Source of the DNA: Bradyrhizobium monzae
Lineage (GTDB): Bacteria; Pseudomonadota; Alphaproteobacteria; Rhizobiales; Xanthobacteraceae
Length of the DNA stretch: 64,000 bases
Reading direction: 5' to 3'
NCBI RefSeq assembly: GCF_021458635.1
Contig: NZ_JAIRDQ010000015.1
Coordinates: 101,436 to 165,435, forward strand
Shown here: positions 1 to 8,346 of the stretch, one piece after another
Layout of the letters: each line of letters begins with the position of its first letter
How positions within the stretch are numbered: the first letter of the stretch is position 1
Program-made: the position numbers and the translations under genes
Notes under the pieces: model-generated
The model's input: only the letters and a program-made list of their open reading frames with translations
What the model was told of the DNA's origin: nothing
Database searches by the model: none

Positions 1-623
1 CACGGGCTCTCGGCGTATTTGAGATCGACGCCATAGGCCGAAGTGTCCTGCGAGATCACCAGCAGCTCCTTGACGCCGGCGCCGACCAGGCGCTCGGCCT
101 CGCGCAGAACGTCGTCGGCCGGACGCGAGACCAGGTCGCCACGCAGCTTCGGGATGATGCAGAAGGTGCAGCGGTTGTTGCAGCCCTCGGAGATCTTCAG
201 ATAGGCGTAGTGGCGCGGCGTGAGCTTGATGCCCTGCGGCGGCACCAGGTCGAGATGCGGATTGTGGGCGGGCGGCAGCGCACGATGCACGGCATCCAGC
301 ACGCTCTCATATTGCTGCGGGCCGGTGATCGAGAGCACGCCGGGATAGGCCTCTTCGATCTGCTCGGGCTCGGCGCCCATGCAGCCGGTCACGATCACCT
401 TGCCGTTCTCGGCCATGGCCTCGCCGATCGCCGAGAGCGATTCCTGCTTGGCACTGTCGAGGAAGCCGCAGGTGTTGACGATGACGATGTCGGCTCCGTC
501 ATGCTTGCGGGCGAGCTCATAGCCCTCGGCGCGCAGGCGCGTGATGATGCGCTCGGAATCCACCAATGCCTTGGGGCAACCGAGTGACACGAAGCTGACC
601 TTGGGCGCAGCCGTCTGATCCAT
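1..623 (-). CDS. rimO: Ribosomal protein S12 methylthiotransferase RimO, N-terminal part (runs off window)
   Basis: This radical-SAM enzyme adds a methylthio group to an aspartate of ribosomal protein S12. About 207 residues are visible of a family length near 440; the C-terminal TRAM end lies outside the window. The N-terminal UPF0004 domain has its three cluster cysteines, C16 (SLGCPKA), C52 (NTCGFLD) and C81 (TGCMGAEPE). The radical-SAM triad CNNRCTFC gives C148, C152 and C155. The SLGCPKALVDSE start separates RimO from the tRNA enzyme MiaB. The ATG complement is at 621-623. It is transcribed away from nasT, so 624-735 is a divergent promoter region. Confidence 0.93.
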   Translation of the reverse strand, partial: MDQTAAPKVSFVSLGCPKALVDSERIITRLRAEGYELARKHDGADIVIVNTCGFLDSAKQESLSAIGEAMAENGKVIVTGCMGAEPEQIEEAYPGVLSITGPQQYESVLDAVHRALPPAHNPHLDLVPPQGIKLTPRHYAYLKISEGCNNRCTFCIIPKLRGDLVSRPADDVLREAERLVGAGVKELLVISQDTSAYGVDLKYAESP

Positions 624-735
624 ATCCAAATCTGCCTGATTGACGGGCTTGAGCTAGTCCCAATTGCTCATAATTACAACCCTTTGCATCGGCGTCCGGC
701 ATGCTATGGATGAATCGCCGGGTTGCGAGTGAGCT

Positions 736-1326
736 ATGAGCGCCGAACAGTCGCCCAAAATCGTGATTGTCGACGAAAGCCCGATCCGGGCCGCGATCCT
801 CGAGGAGGGGCTGCGCGAGGCCGGATTCACGCAAATCGTCCATATCCGCGAGATGCAGAGTCTGCTCGCCCGTATTTATGCGGTGGACCCTGACATCATC
901 CTGATCGATCTGGAGAACCCCAGCCGCGACGTGCTGGAGGCGATGTTCCAGGTCAGCCGCGCCGTGAAGCGGCCGATCGCGATGTTCGTCGATCAGAGCG
1001 ATTCATCTTCGATTCAGGCCTCCGTGGAGGCAGGGGTGTCCGCCTACATCGTCGACGGGTTGAAGAAGGAGCGCATCAAGCCGATCCTCGACCTCTGCGT
1101 GTCGCGCTTCAACGCTTTCGCCAAACTCCAGGAGGAGCTGGAGCGGACCAAGTCGCAGCTCGAGGACCGCAAGATCATCGAGAAGGCCAAGGGCATCCTG
1201 ATGAGGGTCAAGGGCCTCAACGAGGACGAAGCCTATGTGCTGCTGCGCTCCACCGCCATGCGCGAGAAGAAGAAAATCGGCGAGATCGCGCAGTCGATCA
1301 TTACCGCGTCGGAGATGCTGAAATGA
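736..1326 (+). CDS. nasT: NasT-type ANTAR antitermination regulator
   Basis: RNA-binding response-regulator-like protein of 196 aa that in the NasT family relieves termination in nitrate-assimilation leaders. Residues 8-125 form a receiver-like domain with D13/E14 and a likely pseudo-phosphoacceptor D58 (ILIDLEN). Residues about 135-190 form the ANTAR helices (RKIIEKAKGILMRVKG, then DEAYVLLRSTAM). It overlaps nasS by the ATGA at 1323-1326, so the sensor and the antiterminator are translationally coupled. In known NasST systems NasS holds NasT inactive until nitrate binds; the target here is most likely the leader before the gene at 2837 (inference). Confidence 0.9.
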   Translation: MSAEQSPKIVIVDESPIRAAILEEGLREAGFTQIVHIREMQSLLARIYAVDPDIILIDLENPSRDVLEAMFQVSRAVKRPIAMFVDQSDSSSIQASVEAGVSAYIVDGLKKERIKPILDLCVSRFNAFAKLQEELERTKSQLEDRKIIEKAKGILMRVKGLNEDEAYVLLRSTAMREKKKIGEIAQSIITASEMLK

Positions 1327-2486
1327 CCGCTCCGCTTCGCATTGGATTCATCCCGCTGGTCGATGCCGCCGCCCTGATCGTCGCCGTCGACAAGGGCTTT
1401 GCCGCGGCCGAAGGGCTCGAGGTCGAGCTAGTGCGCGAGGTGTCCTGGTCCAACGTGCGCGACAAGCTCAACATCGGCCTGTTCGACGCCGCGCATCTGC
1501 TCGCGCCCGTGGCGATTGCGTCCTCGCTCGGGCTCGGTCACGTCAAGGTGCCGATCGCAGCGCCCTTCAATCTCGGCATCAACGGCAACGCGATCACGGT
1601 GTCGCCGGCGCTGCACGCCGCGCTGATGGAGGAGATCGACGGCGACCGTTTTGATCCGCTCGCGACCGCAAAGGCGCTGGCGAAGGTGGTGGCCAAGCGG
1701 CGCAAGGCGGGCGCCGATCCGCTCACCTTCGGCATGACCTTTCCGTTCTCGACCCACAATTACCAGTTGCGGTTCTGGATGGCGGCGGCCGGCGTCGACC
1801 CCGACGAGGACGTGCGTCTCGTCGTGCTGCCGCCGCCCTTTATGGTCGACAGTCTCGCCAACGGTCATGTCGATGCGTTCTGTGTCGGCGCGCCCTGGAA
1901 TTCGGTCGCGGTCGATCTCGGCATCGGCCACATCCTGCATTTCGTTTCCGACATCCTGGTGCGCGCGGCTGAGAAGGTGCTGGCTGTGCGCCAGGTCTGG
2001 GCCGACAAGCACCCGGACGTCGTCGCGAGCCTGGTGCGCGCGGCCGTGAAGGGGGCCGAGTTCATCGAGCAGCCCGCAAATCTCGCGGAGGCCACGCAGC
2101 TGCTCGCGCGGTCCGAGCGGATCGGTGTCGATGCCGAAGTGATCCAGCGCTCGCTTACCGGGCGCCTGAAGATCTCGCCTGACGGCGCGGTGCGCGAGAG
2201 CGGCCGCTATCTTTTGGTGGGACGCGAAGGGGCAGGGCGTCCGGATCCTGTCCAGGCCGCGTGGCTCTACGCCCAGATGGTGCGCTGGGGACAGACGGCG
2301 CTCAGCCCGGAGGCGCTCAGGACGGCCATGGCCGTGTTCCGGTCGGACCTCTATGACGCCGCCTTGGGACGGAACGGAGAAGGTCAACCCAGCACGCCGT
2401 TTGGCGCCTTTGCCGGACCGGCCTTCGACCCCAGGGACATCAGCGGCTATCTGGCCTCTTTCGAGGTCGGACGGCGGACGCTTTAG
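1323..2486 (+). CDS. nasS: NasS nitrate sensor (NrtA/SsuA-like binding protein)
   Basis: Protein of 387 aa related to nitrate ABC binding proteins (RIGFIPLVDAAALIVAVDKG start, then an internal TFGMTFPFSTHNYQLRFW segment typical of NrtA/CmpA). No signal peptide is present, and no permease follows. This fits a cytoplasmic sensor that pairs with NasT rather than a transport component. The start overlaps the nasT stop. Nitrate or nitrite binding is inferred from family and neighbours. Confidence 0.88.
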   Translation: MTAPLRIGFIPLVDAAALIVAVDKGFAAAEGLEVELVREVSWSNVRDKLNIGLFDAAHLLAPVAIASSLGLGHVKVPIAAPFNLGINGNAITVSPALHAALMEEIDGDRFDPLATAKALAKVVAKRRKAGADPLTFGMTFPFSTHNYQLRFWMAAAGVDPDEDVRLVVLPPPFMVDSLANGHVDAFCVGAPWNSVAVDLGIGHILHFVSDILVRAAEKVLAVRQVWADKHPDVVASLVRAAVKGAEFIEQPANLAEATQLLARSERIGVDAEVIQRSLTGRLKISPDGAVRESGRYLLVGREGAGRPDPVQAAWLYAQMVRWGQTALSPEALRTAMAVFRSDLYDAALGRNGEGQPSTPFGAFAGPAFDPRDISGYLASFEVGRRTL

Positions 2487-2631
2487 TGTCTGCCTAAAAA
2501 ATAAGCATCTTGATTCGAAGCTTATTCTTTGGGCCATTGCTGCCCGAAGCAGCATGAATTTTGATCCACTTCATGCGCTGCACACAAACCTAACGCACTG
2601 ATTCCACGTCGCTTTGCAGTTTATGCTGCGT

Positions 2632-2646
2632 TGGCACACGTCTTGA
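2632..2646 (+). promoter_or_regulatory. Sigma-54 (RpoN) type -24/-12 promoter
   Basis: TGGCAC-ACGTC-TTGA matches the RpoN consensus TGGCAC-N5-TTGC in 9 of 10 fixed positions: GG at 2633-2634, ten bases, then G at 2645 (A replaces C at 2646). It lies about 190 bp before the FNT gene, in the gap after nasS. RpoN with NtrC commonly drives nitrogen-assimilation operons in rhizobia, so this is the expected promoter for the 2837-7087 operon. No clear NtrC site was found. Confidence 0.72.
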
Positions 2647-2656
2647 ATAGGAGTTT

Positions 2657-2836
2657 CCGAGCTGCCCGGCGTGGGCGCCGGCGGCTCCAGATCCATGGTG
2701 GATTTCCGCAGCAACGAAGCTGATCGGATCGTTCCGGGTTCCGGCTGGGCGCTTAGGCGCCTTCAACCGGCTCCCAGCGATCGACGTCCGTTCAACCCGT
2801 TGACGCCGCCTGCGCGCGGCAAGCTGGAGCTTCGAT
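2657..2836 (+). promoter_or_regulatory. Structured 5' leader, candidate NasT target
   Basis: About 180 nt separate the predicted sigma-54 start from the FNT start codon. The stretch contains a hairpin at 2666-2681 (CCGGCG/CGCCGG, loop TGGG) and a second at 2748-2761 (GGCGC/GCGCC, loop TTAG). A competing stem pairs 2744-2749 with 2773-2778 (GCTGGG/CCCAGC) and cannot form fully together with the second hairpin. Mutually exclusive stems next to nasT suit ANTAR-controlled attenuation. I could not place the canonical paired hexaloop motif with confidence. Confidence 0.4.
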
Positions 2837-3667
2837 ATGGATTACGCGAAACCCTCTGATGTCGTGACCGCGATGGTCGATGCCAGCCTGAAGAAGTTGG
2901 CGCTCGCCCCGCGCGACATCATGATCCGCGGCGCGATTTCAGGCGCGCTGCTCGGCGCCGCCACAACGCTCGCCTTCTCCGGCGCCCTCACTACTGGCCA
3001 GCCTCTCGTCGGCGCGCTGATCTTTCCCGTCAGCCTCGTGATGATCGTGCTGCTGGGCCTCGAGCTCGTCACGGGCAGCTTCGCCATCGTTCCGCTCGCG
3101 CACCTCGAAGGCAAGGCGAGCTGGAATGCGGTGATCGCCAACTGGTCCTGGGTCTTCGTCGCCAATCTGCTCGGCAGCCTCGCCTTCGGCGCGCTGATCG
3201 CGATTGCGCTCACGAACATGGGCAAGGTCGAAGTCGCCGGCGTCGCCGCCCGCATCGTTGCGGTGGCCGAAGCCAAGACCATCGGAAACGCAGCGATCGG
3301 CACCGCCGGCATGGTCTCGGTCTTCGTCAAGGCGATCCTCTGCAACTGGCTGGTCTGCCTCGGCGTCGTCATGGCGATGACCTCGACCTCCACGGTCGGC
3401 AAGATCGCGGCGACCTGGCTGCCGATCTTCCTGTTCTTCGCGCTCGGCTTCGAGCACGCGGTCGTCAACATGTTCGTCATCCCGACCGGCATGCTGCTCG
3501 GTGCCAAGGTCAGTCTCTCGGATTGGTGGCTGTGGAATCAGATCCCGGTGACGCTCGGCAATCTCGTCGGCGGCTTCGTCTTCACCGGCCTCGCACTCTA
3601 CGCGACGTACAAGCCCGCCGAGCCCGCGGCCGATGTGGCGCAGGTCGCGGTCCAGGCAGCAGAGTAG
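2837..3667 (+). CDS. Formate/nitrite transporter (FNT) family channel
   Basis: Inner-membrane protein of 276 aa with six or so hydrophobic segments and FNT signatures (GAISGALLGAATTLAF near residue 35, FEHAVVNMFVIPTGMLLGA near 205-225). FNT channels conduct small monovalent anions such as nitrite or formate. Immediate linkage to nitrite reductase argues for nitrite. The ATG at 2837 has a GGAG 8 bases upstream. It is the first gene of the sigma-54 operon, with a 13 bp gap to nirA. Confidence 0.88.
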   Translation: MDYAKPSDVVTAMVDASLKKLALAPRDIMIRGAISGALLGAATTLAFSGALTTGQPLVGALIFPVSLVMIVLLGLELVTGSFAIVPLAHLEGKASWNAVIANWSWVFVANLLGSLAFGALIAIALTNMGKVEVAGVAARIVAVAEAKTIGNAAIGTAGMVSVFVKAILCNWLVCLGVVMAMTSTSTVGKIAATWLPIFLFFALGFEHAVVNMFVIPTGMLLGAKVSLSDWWLWNQIPVTLGNLVGGFVFTGLALYATYKPAEPAADVAQVAVQAAE

Positions 3668-3680
3668 GTCCATTCAGCCC

Positions 3681-5477
3681 ATGAAACTCGATACAGCACC
3701 CACGGCCGATTTCTCCGACGAGCAGAAGCGCTATCTCGAAGGTTTCATGTCCGGCATGCAGGTCGGACGTGTCGGGCGCGCCTTTGCTAACGGCGGTGCG
3801 CCTGCGGCCAACGCTCCTTCCGAGCCGACGGGGCCGGACGCTGCGGCGATCAAGGCGCAGGACAAGCTCACGGCGGCGGGCAAGAAGCTCGCCGACCAGG
3901 AGAAGTTCAAGCGCGAGATGCATCCGTTCGATGCCTATGACCGCTTGAAGGACCAGGCGCGCAACAACGCCAATCCGACGCCGGCGGACAATTTCCGCTG
4001 GCGCTATTACGGCATCTTCTGGGTGGCGCCGGCGCAGACCTCCTACATGGCGCGCCTGCGTATTCCCAACGGCATCCTGAAGCACTGGCAGATGTCGGGC
4101 TTGGCCGACCTCGCCGAAAGCTGCGGCGGCGGCTACACCCACGTCACCACCCGCGCCAACTTCCAGATCCGCGAGATCGAGCCGAAGAACGCAGTCGCGC
4201 TGATCGAGGGCGTCCAGGACATCGGCCTGTGCTCGCGCGGTGCAGGCGCCGACAACATCCGCAACGTCACGGGCACGCCGACGGCCGGCATCGATCCGCA
4301 GGAGCTGCTCGACACGCGTCCCTATGCGCGCGAGTGGCACTACCACATCCTCAACGACCGCTCGCTGTTCGGCTTGCCGCGCAAGTTCAACGTTGCCTTC
4401 GACGGCGCCGGCAAGATCGCCGCGCTGGAGGAGACCAACGACATCGCTTTCACCGCGGTCGAGGTGAAGGACGGCTTTGGCGTCGAACCCGGAATCTGGT
4501 TCAAGCTCGGCCTCGGCGGCATCACCGGCCACAAGGATTTTGCGAAATACTCCGGCATCGTCGTTCGTCCTGACGAGGCGACCGCTGTTGCCGATGCCAT
4601 CGTGCGCGTCTTCATCGAGCATGGCGACCGCACCAACCGCAACAAGGCGCGGCTGAAATATGTGCTCGACAACATGGGACACGATAGCTTCCTCAAGCTG
4701 GTCGAGGAGCAGCTCAAGAAGCCGTTCACGCGCGTGCCCGCCGAGGCGCTGGCGCCGCGGCCCTTGTCGGATCGCATGGCCCATATCGGCGTCCACAAGC
4801 AGAAGCAGGCCGGGCTCAATTGGGTGGGCGTGGCGCTACCGGTCGGCAAGCTCACCTGCGAGCAGATGCGAGGGCTGGCCAGAATCGCGCAGGATCTCGG
4901 CGACGGCGATATCCGCCTGACGGTCTGGCAGAACCTGCTGATCTCGGGCGTGCGCGACGAGAATGTCGCGCTCGTCACCGCCGCGGTCGAGAAGCTTGGT
5001 CTCGCCACGCAGGTTTCGAATGTCCGCGCCGGCCTGATTGCCTGCACCGGTAATGCCGGCTGCAAGTTCGCGGCCTCCGACACCAAGCGCCATGCCGCCG
5101 CGATCGGCGACTGGTGCGACGAGCGTGTCAATCTCGATACGCCGCTCAACATCCATCTGACCGGCTGCCATCACTCCTGCGCGCAGCACTACATCTCCGA
5201 CATCGGCCTGATCGCGGCCAAGGTGCCGGGTGCGACGGAGGATGACCAGGTCGAGGGCTATCACCTCTTTACCGGCGGCGGCTTCGGTCCCGACGCCGAT
5301 ATCGGGCAGGAGGTTTTTCACGACGTGAAGGCCGAGGATGTGCCGAAGACCGTCGAAGGCCTGCTCAAGGCCTATCTGGCCAACCGCGCCTCGCCCGAAG
5401 AGACGTTCCTGACCTTCTCCCGTCGCCATGACGGTGAAGCCCTGCGCAAACTCGCCGATGCGGAAGTAGCAGCATGA
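3681..5477 (+). CDS. nirA: Assimilatory siroheme nitrite reductase (ferredoxin/NirA type)
   Basis: Cytoplasmic enzyme of 598 aa that reduces nitrite to ammonium with six electrons. The two-repeat nitrite/sulfite reductase fold is visible, and the [4Fe-4S]-siroheme ligands are C455 and C461 (CTGNAGC), then C496 and C500 (GCHHSC). The start at 3681 is chosen because MKLDTAPTADFSDEQ aligns with the family; an in-frame start at 3633 would overlap the channel gene. An N-terminal motif FSDEQKRYLEGFMSGM is shared with the next gene. The stop overlaps the next start (ATGA, 5474-5477), so the two are made together. Confidence 0.9.
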   Translation: MKLDTAPTADFSDEQKRYLEGFMSGMQVGRVGRAFANGGAPAANAPSEPTGPDAAAIKAQDKLTAAGKKLADQEKFKREMHPFDAYDRLKDQARNNANPTPADNFRWRYYGIFWVAPAQTSYMARLRIPNGILKHWQMSGLADLAESCGGGYTHVTTRANFQIREIEPKNAVALIEGVQDIGLCSRGAGADNIRNVTGTPTAGIDPQELLDTRPYAREWHYHILNDRSLFGLPRKFNVAFDGAGKIAALEETNDIAFTAVEVKDGFGVEPGIWFKLGLGGITGHKDFAKYSGIVVRPDEATAVADAIVRVFIEHGDRTNRNKARLKYVLDNMGHDSFLKLVEEQLKKPFTRVPAEALAPRPLSDRMAHIGVHKQKQAGLNWVGVALPVGKLTCEQMRGLARIAQDLGDGDIRLTVWQNLLISGVRDENVALVTAAVEKLGLATQVSNVRAGLIACTGNAGCKFAASDTKRHAAAIGDWCDERVNLDTPLNIHLTGCHHSCAQHYISDIGLIAAKVPGATEDDQVEGYHLFTGGGFGPDADIGQEVFHDVKAEDVPKTVEGLLKAYLANRASPEETFLTFSRRHDGEALRKLADAEVAA

Positions 5478-7087
5478 CCCAGATGTCCGTGCCTCCCAAG
5501 ATCGAGATCATTCCGGCCAATGCGCCGTTCAGCGAAGGCCAGCGGCTGTGGCTGAACGGCTTTCTCGTCGGCATGCTCGGCCTCGACGGCTCGACGGCGC
5601 TGTCGCCGATCGAGAACGGCGTCATGCTGGCGCCGCAGGGCGACGGCGATGACGGCGAGGCACCCTGGCACGATCCGGCGATGGCGATCGCCGACCGCAT
5701 GAAGCTGGCGGAGGGGCGTCCGCTCCGCCGCCGCATGATGGCCGCGATGGCGCAGCAGGATTGCGGTCAGTGCGGCTACAATTGCGCCGACTATTCGGAC
5801 TCGATCGCCAACAAGAGCGAAGCGCGCCTCAACCTCTGCGCCCCCGGCGGCAAGGAGACGGCGCGGATGCTCAAGCAGCTGTTCGAGGAGGTCGACAAGG
5901 CGCCGGCCGCGAAGCCTGCGGCAGGGGCGACTGAGGCCACGGGTGCACCGGCTGCGCCGGAGGTGAAGGCCGAACTCGGCCGCGCCCGCGAGAATCCGGC
6001 CGACGCCACCTTCCTGTCGCGGCGCCTTCTCAACAAAGGCGGCTCGGAGAAGGAGACCTATCACGTCGAGTTCGATCTCTCGGAGAGCAAGCTCGACTAC
6101 GTCGTGGGCGACAGCTTTGGCGTGTTCGCGCGCAACGATCTCGGCCTCGTCGACCAGATCATCGCGCTGCTCGGGGCGTCCCACACCACCAAGGTCAACA
6201 ACAAGACGCTGCGCGAGGCGCTGGTCGAGGACGTTTCCCTTTCACCCGCGCCCGATAAGCTGTTCGAGCTGCTCTCCTTCATCACCGGTGGTGCGCAGCG
6301 CGAGAAGGCCAGGGCGCTGGCGCAGGGCGAGGATCCCGATGGCGATGCGGCAACGCTCGACGTGATGGCGGCGCTGCAGAAGTTTTCGGGTACGCGACCG
6401 CATCCGGAAGCCTTTGTCGAGGCGCTGGAACCGCTGCAGCCGCGGCTCTACTCGATCTCGTCGTCGCACAATGCGACGCCCGGAAAGCTGTCGCTGACGG
6501 TGGATTCCGTGCGTTATGTCATCGGCAAACGCAAGCGCCTCGGCGTCGCCTCGACCTTCCTCGGTGAACGCATCAACGAGGGCGACAAGCTCAAGGTCTA
6601 TGTGCAGAAGGCGCACGGTTTCGGTCTGCCGGAGGATCCGAAGATTCCGGTCATCATGATCGGCCCGGGCACCGGCATTGCGCCGTTCCGCGCTTTCCTG
6701 CTCGACCGTAAGGCGACCGGCGCGCAAGGCAAGAACTGGCTGTTCTTCGGCCATCAGCGCAGCGATTGCGATTTCTTCTACCGCGACGAGCTCAACGCGA
6801 TGAAGACCTCGGGCCTTCTGACGCGCCTGTCGCTCGCCTGGTCGCGTGACGGCGAGAAGAAGTTTTACGTGCAGGACCGCATGCGCGAGCTCGGCCGCGA
6901 GGTCTGGACATGGCTCGCCGAGGGTGCCCATCTCTATATCTGCGGCGATGCCAAGCGCATGGCCAAGGACGTCGAGCGTGCGCTGGTCGACATCGTCGCG
7001 CAGTTCGGTGCGCGCTCGACCGACGAGGCCGTCAGTTTTGTCGCCGATCTCAAGAAGAAGGGCCGCTTCCAGGCTGACGTCTACTAA
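5474..7087 (+). CDS. CysJ-like NADPH flavoprotein reductase with N-terminal Fe-S motif, partner of nitrite reductase
   Basis: Protein of 537 aa, the likely electron donor to NirA. Residues 1-50 carry FSEGQRLWLNGFLVGM, the motif shared with NirA. Residues 96-125 hold CGQCGYNC and a later C122, a probable iron-sulfur site. The rest is the CysJ/P450-reductase FAD domain (RLYSISSSH) followed by the NADPH domain (GPGTGIAPFRAF, YICGDAKRM, C-terminal VY). The N-terminal FMN flavodoxin domain of CysJ is absent, so the Fe-S centre may take its place (inference). Commonly annotated as sulfite reductase alpha subunit; the operon favours nitrite. Confidence 0.8.
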   Translation: MTQMSVPPKIEIIPANAPFSEGQRLWLNGFLVGMLGLDGSTALSPIENGVMLAPQGDGDDGEAPWHDPAMAIADRMKLAEGRPLRRRMMAAMAQQDCGQCGYNCADYSDSIANKSEARLNLCAPGGKETARMLKQLFEEVDKAPAAKPAAGATEATGAPAAPEVKAELGRARENPADATFLSRRLLNKGGSEKETYHVEFDLSESKLDYVVGDSFGVFARNDLGLVDQIIALLGASHTTKVNNKTLREALVEDVSLSPAPDKLFELLSFITGGAQREKARALAQGEDPDGDAATLDVMAALQKFSGTRPHPEAFVEALEPLQPRLYSISSSHNATPGKLSLTVDSVRYVIGKRKRLGVASTFLGERINEGDKLKVYVQKAHGFGLPEDPKIPVIMIGPGTGIAPFRAFLLDRKATGAQGKNWLFFGHQRSDCDFFYRDELNAMKTSGLLTRLSLAWSRDGEKKFYVQDRMRELGREVWTWLAEGAHLYICGDAKRMAKDVERALVDIVAQFGARSTDEAVSFVADLKKKGRFQADVY

Positions 7088-7394
7088 GCCGCGGTGGAAG
7101 CTCCATGAATCGCCGGCGCCGCGCAGGGGGCCGGCGGCCGCGTTCTACTGTGCATGGGGTTGTTTTCGCGATTTGGGTTCGATGGGGCTGACGCGCTGTC
7201 ATCCCGGCGTCATCCGGCCGGTTCCAACCGGCGTGAATCTTAACGAATAAGATTCTCGGAACTCGGGCCGGAAAAGAATTTGCACCTGCGATGGGCGGTC
7301 ACGAGAGAAGGTTCATCGCTATTTGCGTGGCCGTCTTGCCCGCCACCCCGGTCGACCCCTCATAATCCCGCGAATGGGGCGTTGGAGATCGACC
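7088..7394. other. Intergenic, 307 bp
   Basis: GC-rich start followed by a more neutral stretch. No ORF with coding-like codon use and no U-tract terminator were seen. The last part should contain the promoter of the small gene at 7395. Confidence 0.5.
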
Positions 7395-7547
7395 ATGCGC
7401 GAACTATCGGCGGAGGCCAGGCTGCACTTCTATGCGCGCTCGCTCTCGCGTCGGACCGCGGCGAACGCCCATCACATCGGGCTCTACAGCGCCTTCGCCG
7501 TCATCGCCGCGATCGTGTTCGGCACGCTGTCGGTGCACCCGTTCTGA
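7395..7547 (+). CDS. Small single-pass membrane protein, unknown
   Basis: Protein of 50 aa with a basic N-terminal half (LHFYARSLSRRTAANAHH) and one hydrophobic helix (IGLYSAFAVIAAIVFGTL). The second of two in-frame ATGs is chosen because GGAG lies seven bases upstream; the first would begin at 7374. It ends one base before the convergent pxpA stop. Function unknown. Confidence 0.6.
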   Translation: MRELSAEARLHFYARSLSRRTAANAHHIGLYSAFAVIAAIVFGTLSVHPF

Positions 7548-8318
7548 TCACGCCCCGCGCTTGAACGGCGCGACCTCGATGCCGGCATCCTTCAATGCCT
7601 GACGCAAGGTGCGTGCGATCTCGACCGCGCCGTGCGTATCGCCATGGATGCACACGGTGTCCGTGCGCATCTTGATGACCTTGCCCGTCACCGACACCAC
7701 GGCGCCGTCCTGCACCATGCGCACCACGCGATCGGCGATCGCCTTGGCATCGTGCAGCACCGCGCCGGGCTTCTTGCGCGAGACCAGATTGCCGTCGTCC
7801 TCATAGGCGCGGTCGGCGAACACCTCGTGCACCATCGGCAGGTTCGCGTCTTCGCCGGCCTTCACCAGCTTCGAGTTGGCAAGCACCACGAAGATCAGGC
7901 TGGGGTCGACCGCCCTGATGCCGGCGGCAATCGCCTTCGCTGTCATGTCGTCCTCGCAGGCGACGTTGGAGAGCGCGCCATGCGCCTTCACATGTGTCAC
8001 CTTGTGGCCGGCCGCCGTCGCGATCGCCTGCAGCGCGCCGATCTGGTAGGCGACGAGGTTCTCGATCTCGGATGACTTCAGGCCGGCGATCGGATGCCGG
8101 CCAAAACCGTGCAGGTCGCGATATCCAGGGTGCGCGCCGACCGAGACGCCGCGCGCTTTCGCGAGCTCGACCGTCCGCCGCATGATATCGGGGTCGCCGG
8201 CGTGGAAGCCGCAGGCGACGTTGACCGAGCTCGCGAGGTCGATCATGGCGGCGTCGTTGCCCATCTCCCATGCGCCAAAACCTTCGCCGAGGTCGCAATT
8301 GAGATCGATCGTCTTCAT
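7548..8318 (-). CDS. pxpA: 5-oxoprolinase subunit A (LamB/YcsF family)
   Basis: Protein of 256 aa; in the PxpABC complex it takes part in ATP-dependent opening of 5-oxoproline (pyroglutamate) to glutamate. Family marks are IDLNCDLGEGFGAWEMG at the start, VACGFHAGDP near residue 40, GAHPGYRDLHGFGR near 65, and CIHGDTHGA near 230. The start at 8318 (MKTIDLN) is used; an upstream ATG would add five residues. It is the last gene of a minus-strand operon pxpB-pxpC-pxpA. Confidence 0.92.
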   Translation of the reverse strand: MKTIDLNCDLGEGFGAWEMGNDAAMIDLASSVNVACGFHAGDPDIMRRTVELAKARGVSVGAHPGYRDLHGFGRHPIAGLKSSEIENLVAYQIGALQAIATAAGHKVTHVKAHGALSNVACEDDMTAKAIAAGIRAVDPSLIFVVLANSKLVKAGEDANLPMVHEVFADRAYEDDGNLVSRKKPGAVLHDAKAIADRVVRMVQDGAVVSVTGKVIKMRTDTVCIHGDTHGAVEIARTLRQALKDAGIEVAPFKRGA

Positions 8319-8346
8319 GGTTGCTCTCCGCATTTGGTCTTGTTGT

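Noticed and set aside
1428..2555. Long minus-strand frame of 375 aa
   Set aside because: It mirrors nasS on the other strand; the protein is Arg/His-rich with no domains.
2487..2631. NtrC binding sites upstream of the sigma-54 promoter
   Set aside because: Only partial TGC/GCA half sites near 2575-2585; no dyad good enough to report.
3582..4796. Long minus-strand frame of 404 aa over nirA
   Set aside because: Antisense shadow of the nitrite reductase gene, an artefact of high GC.
5474..7087. Annotation as a sulfite reductase alpha subunit (CysJ)
   Set aside because: Sequence similarity is real, but the operon is for nitrite and the flavodoxin domain is missing; kept as a nitrite reductase partner.
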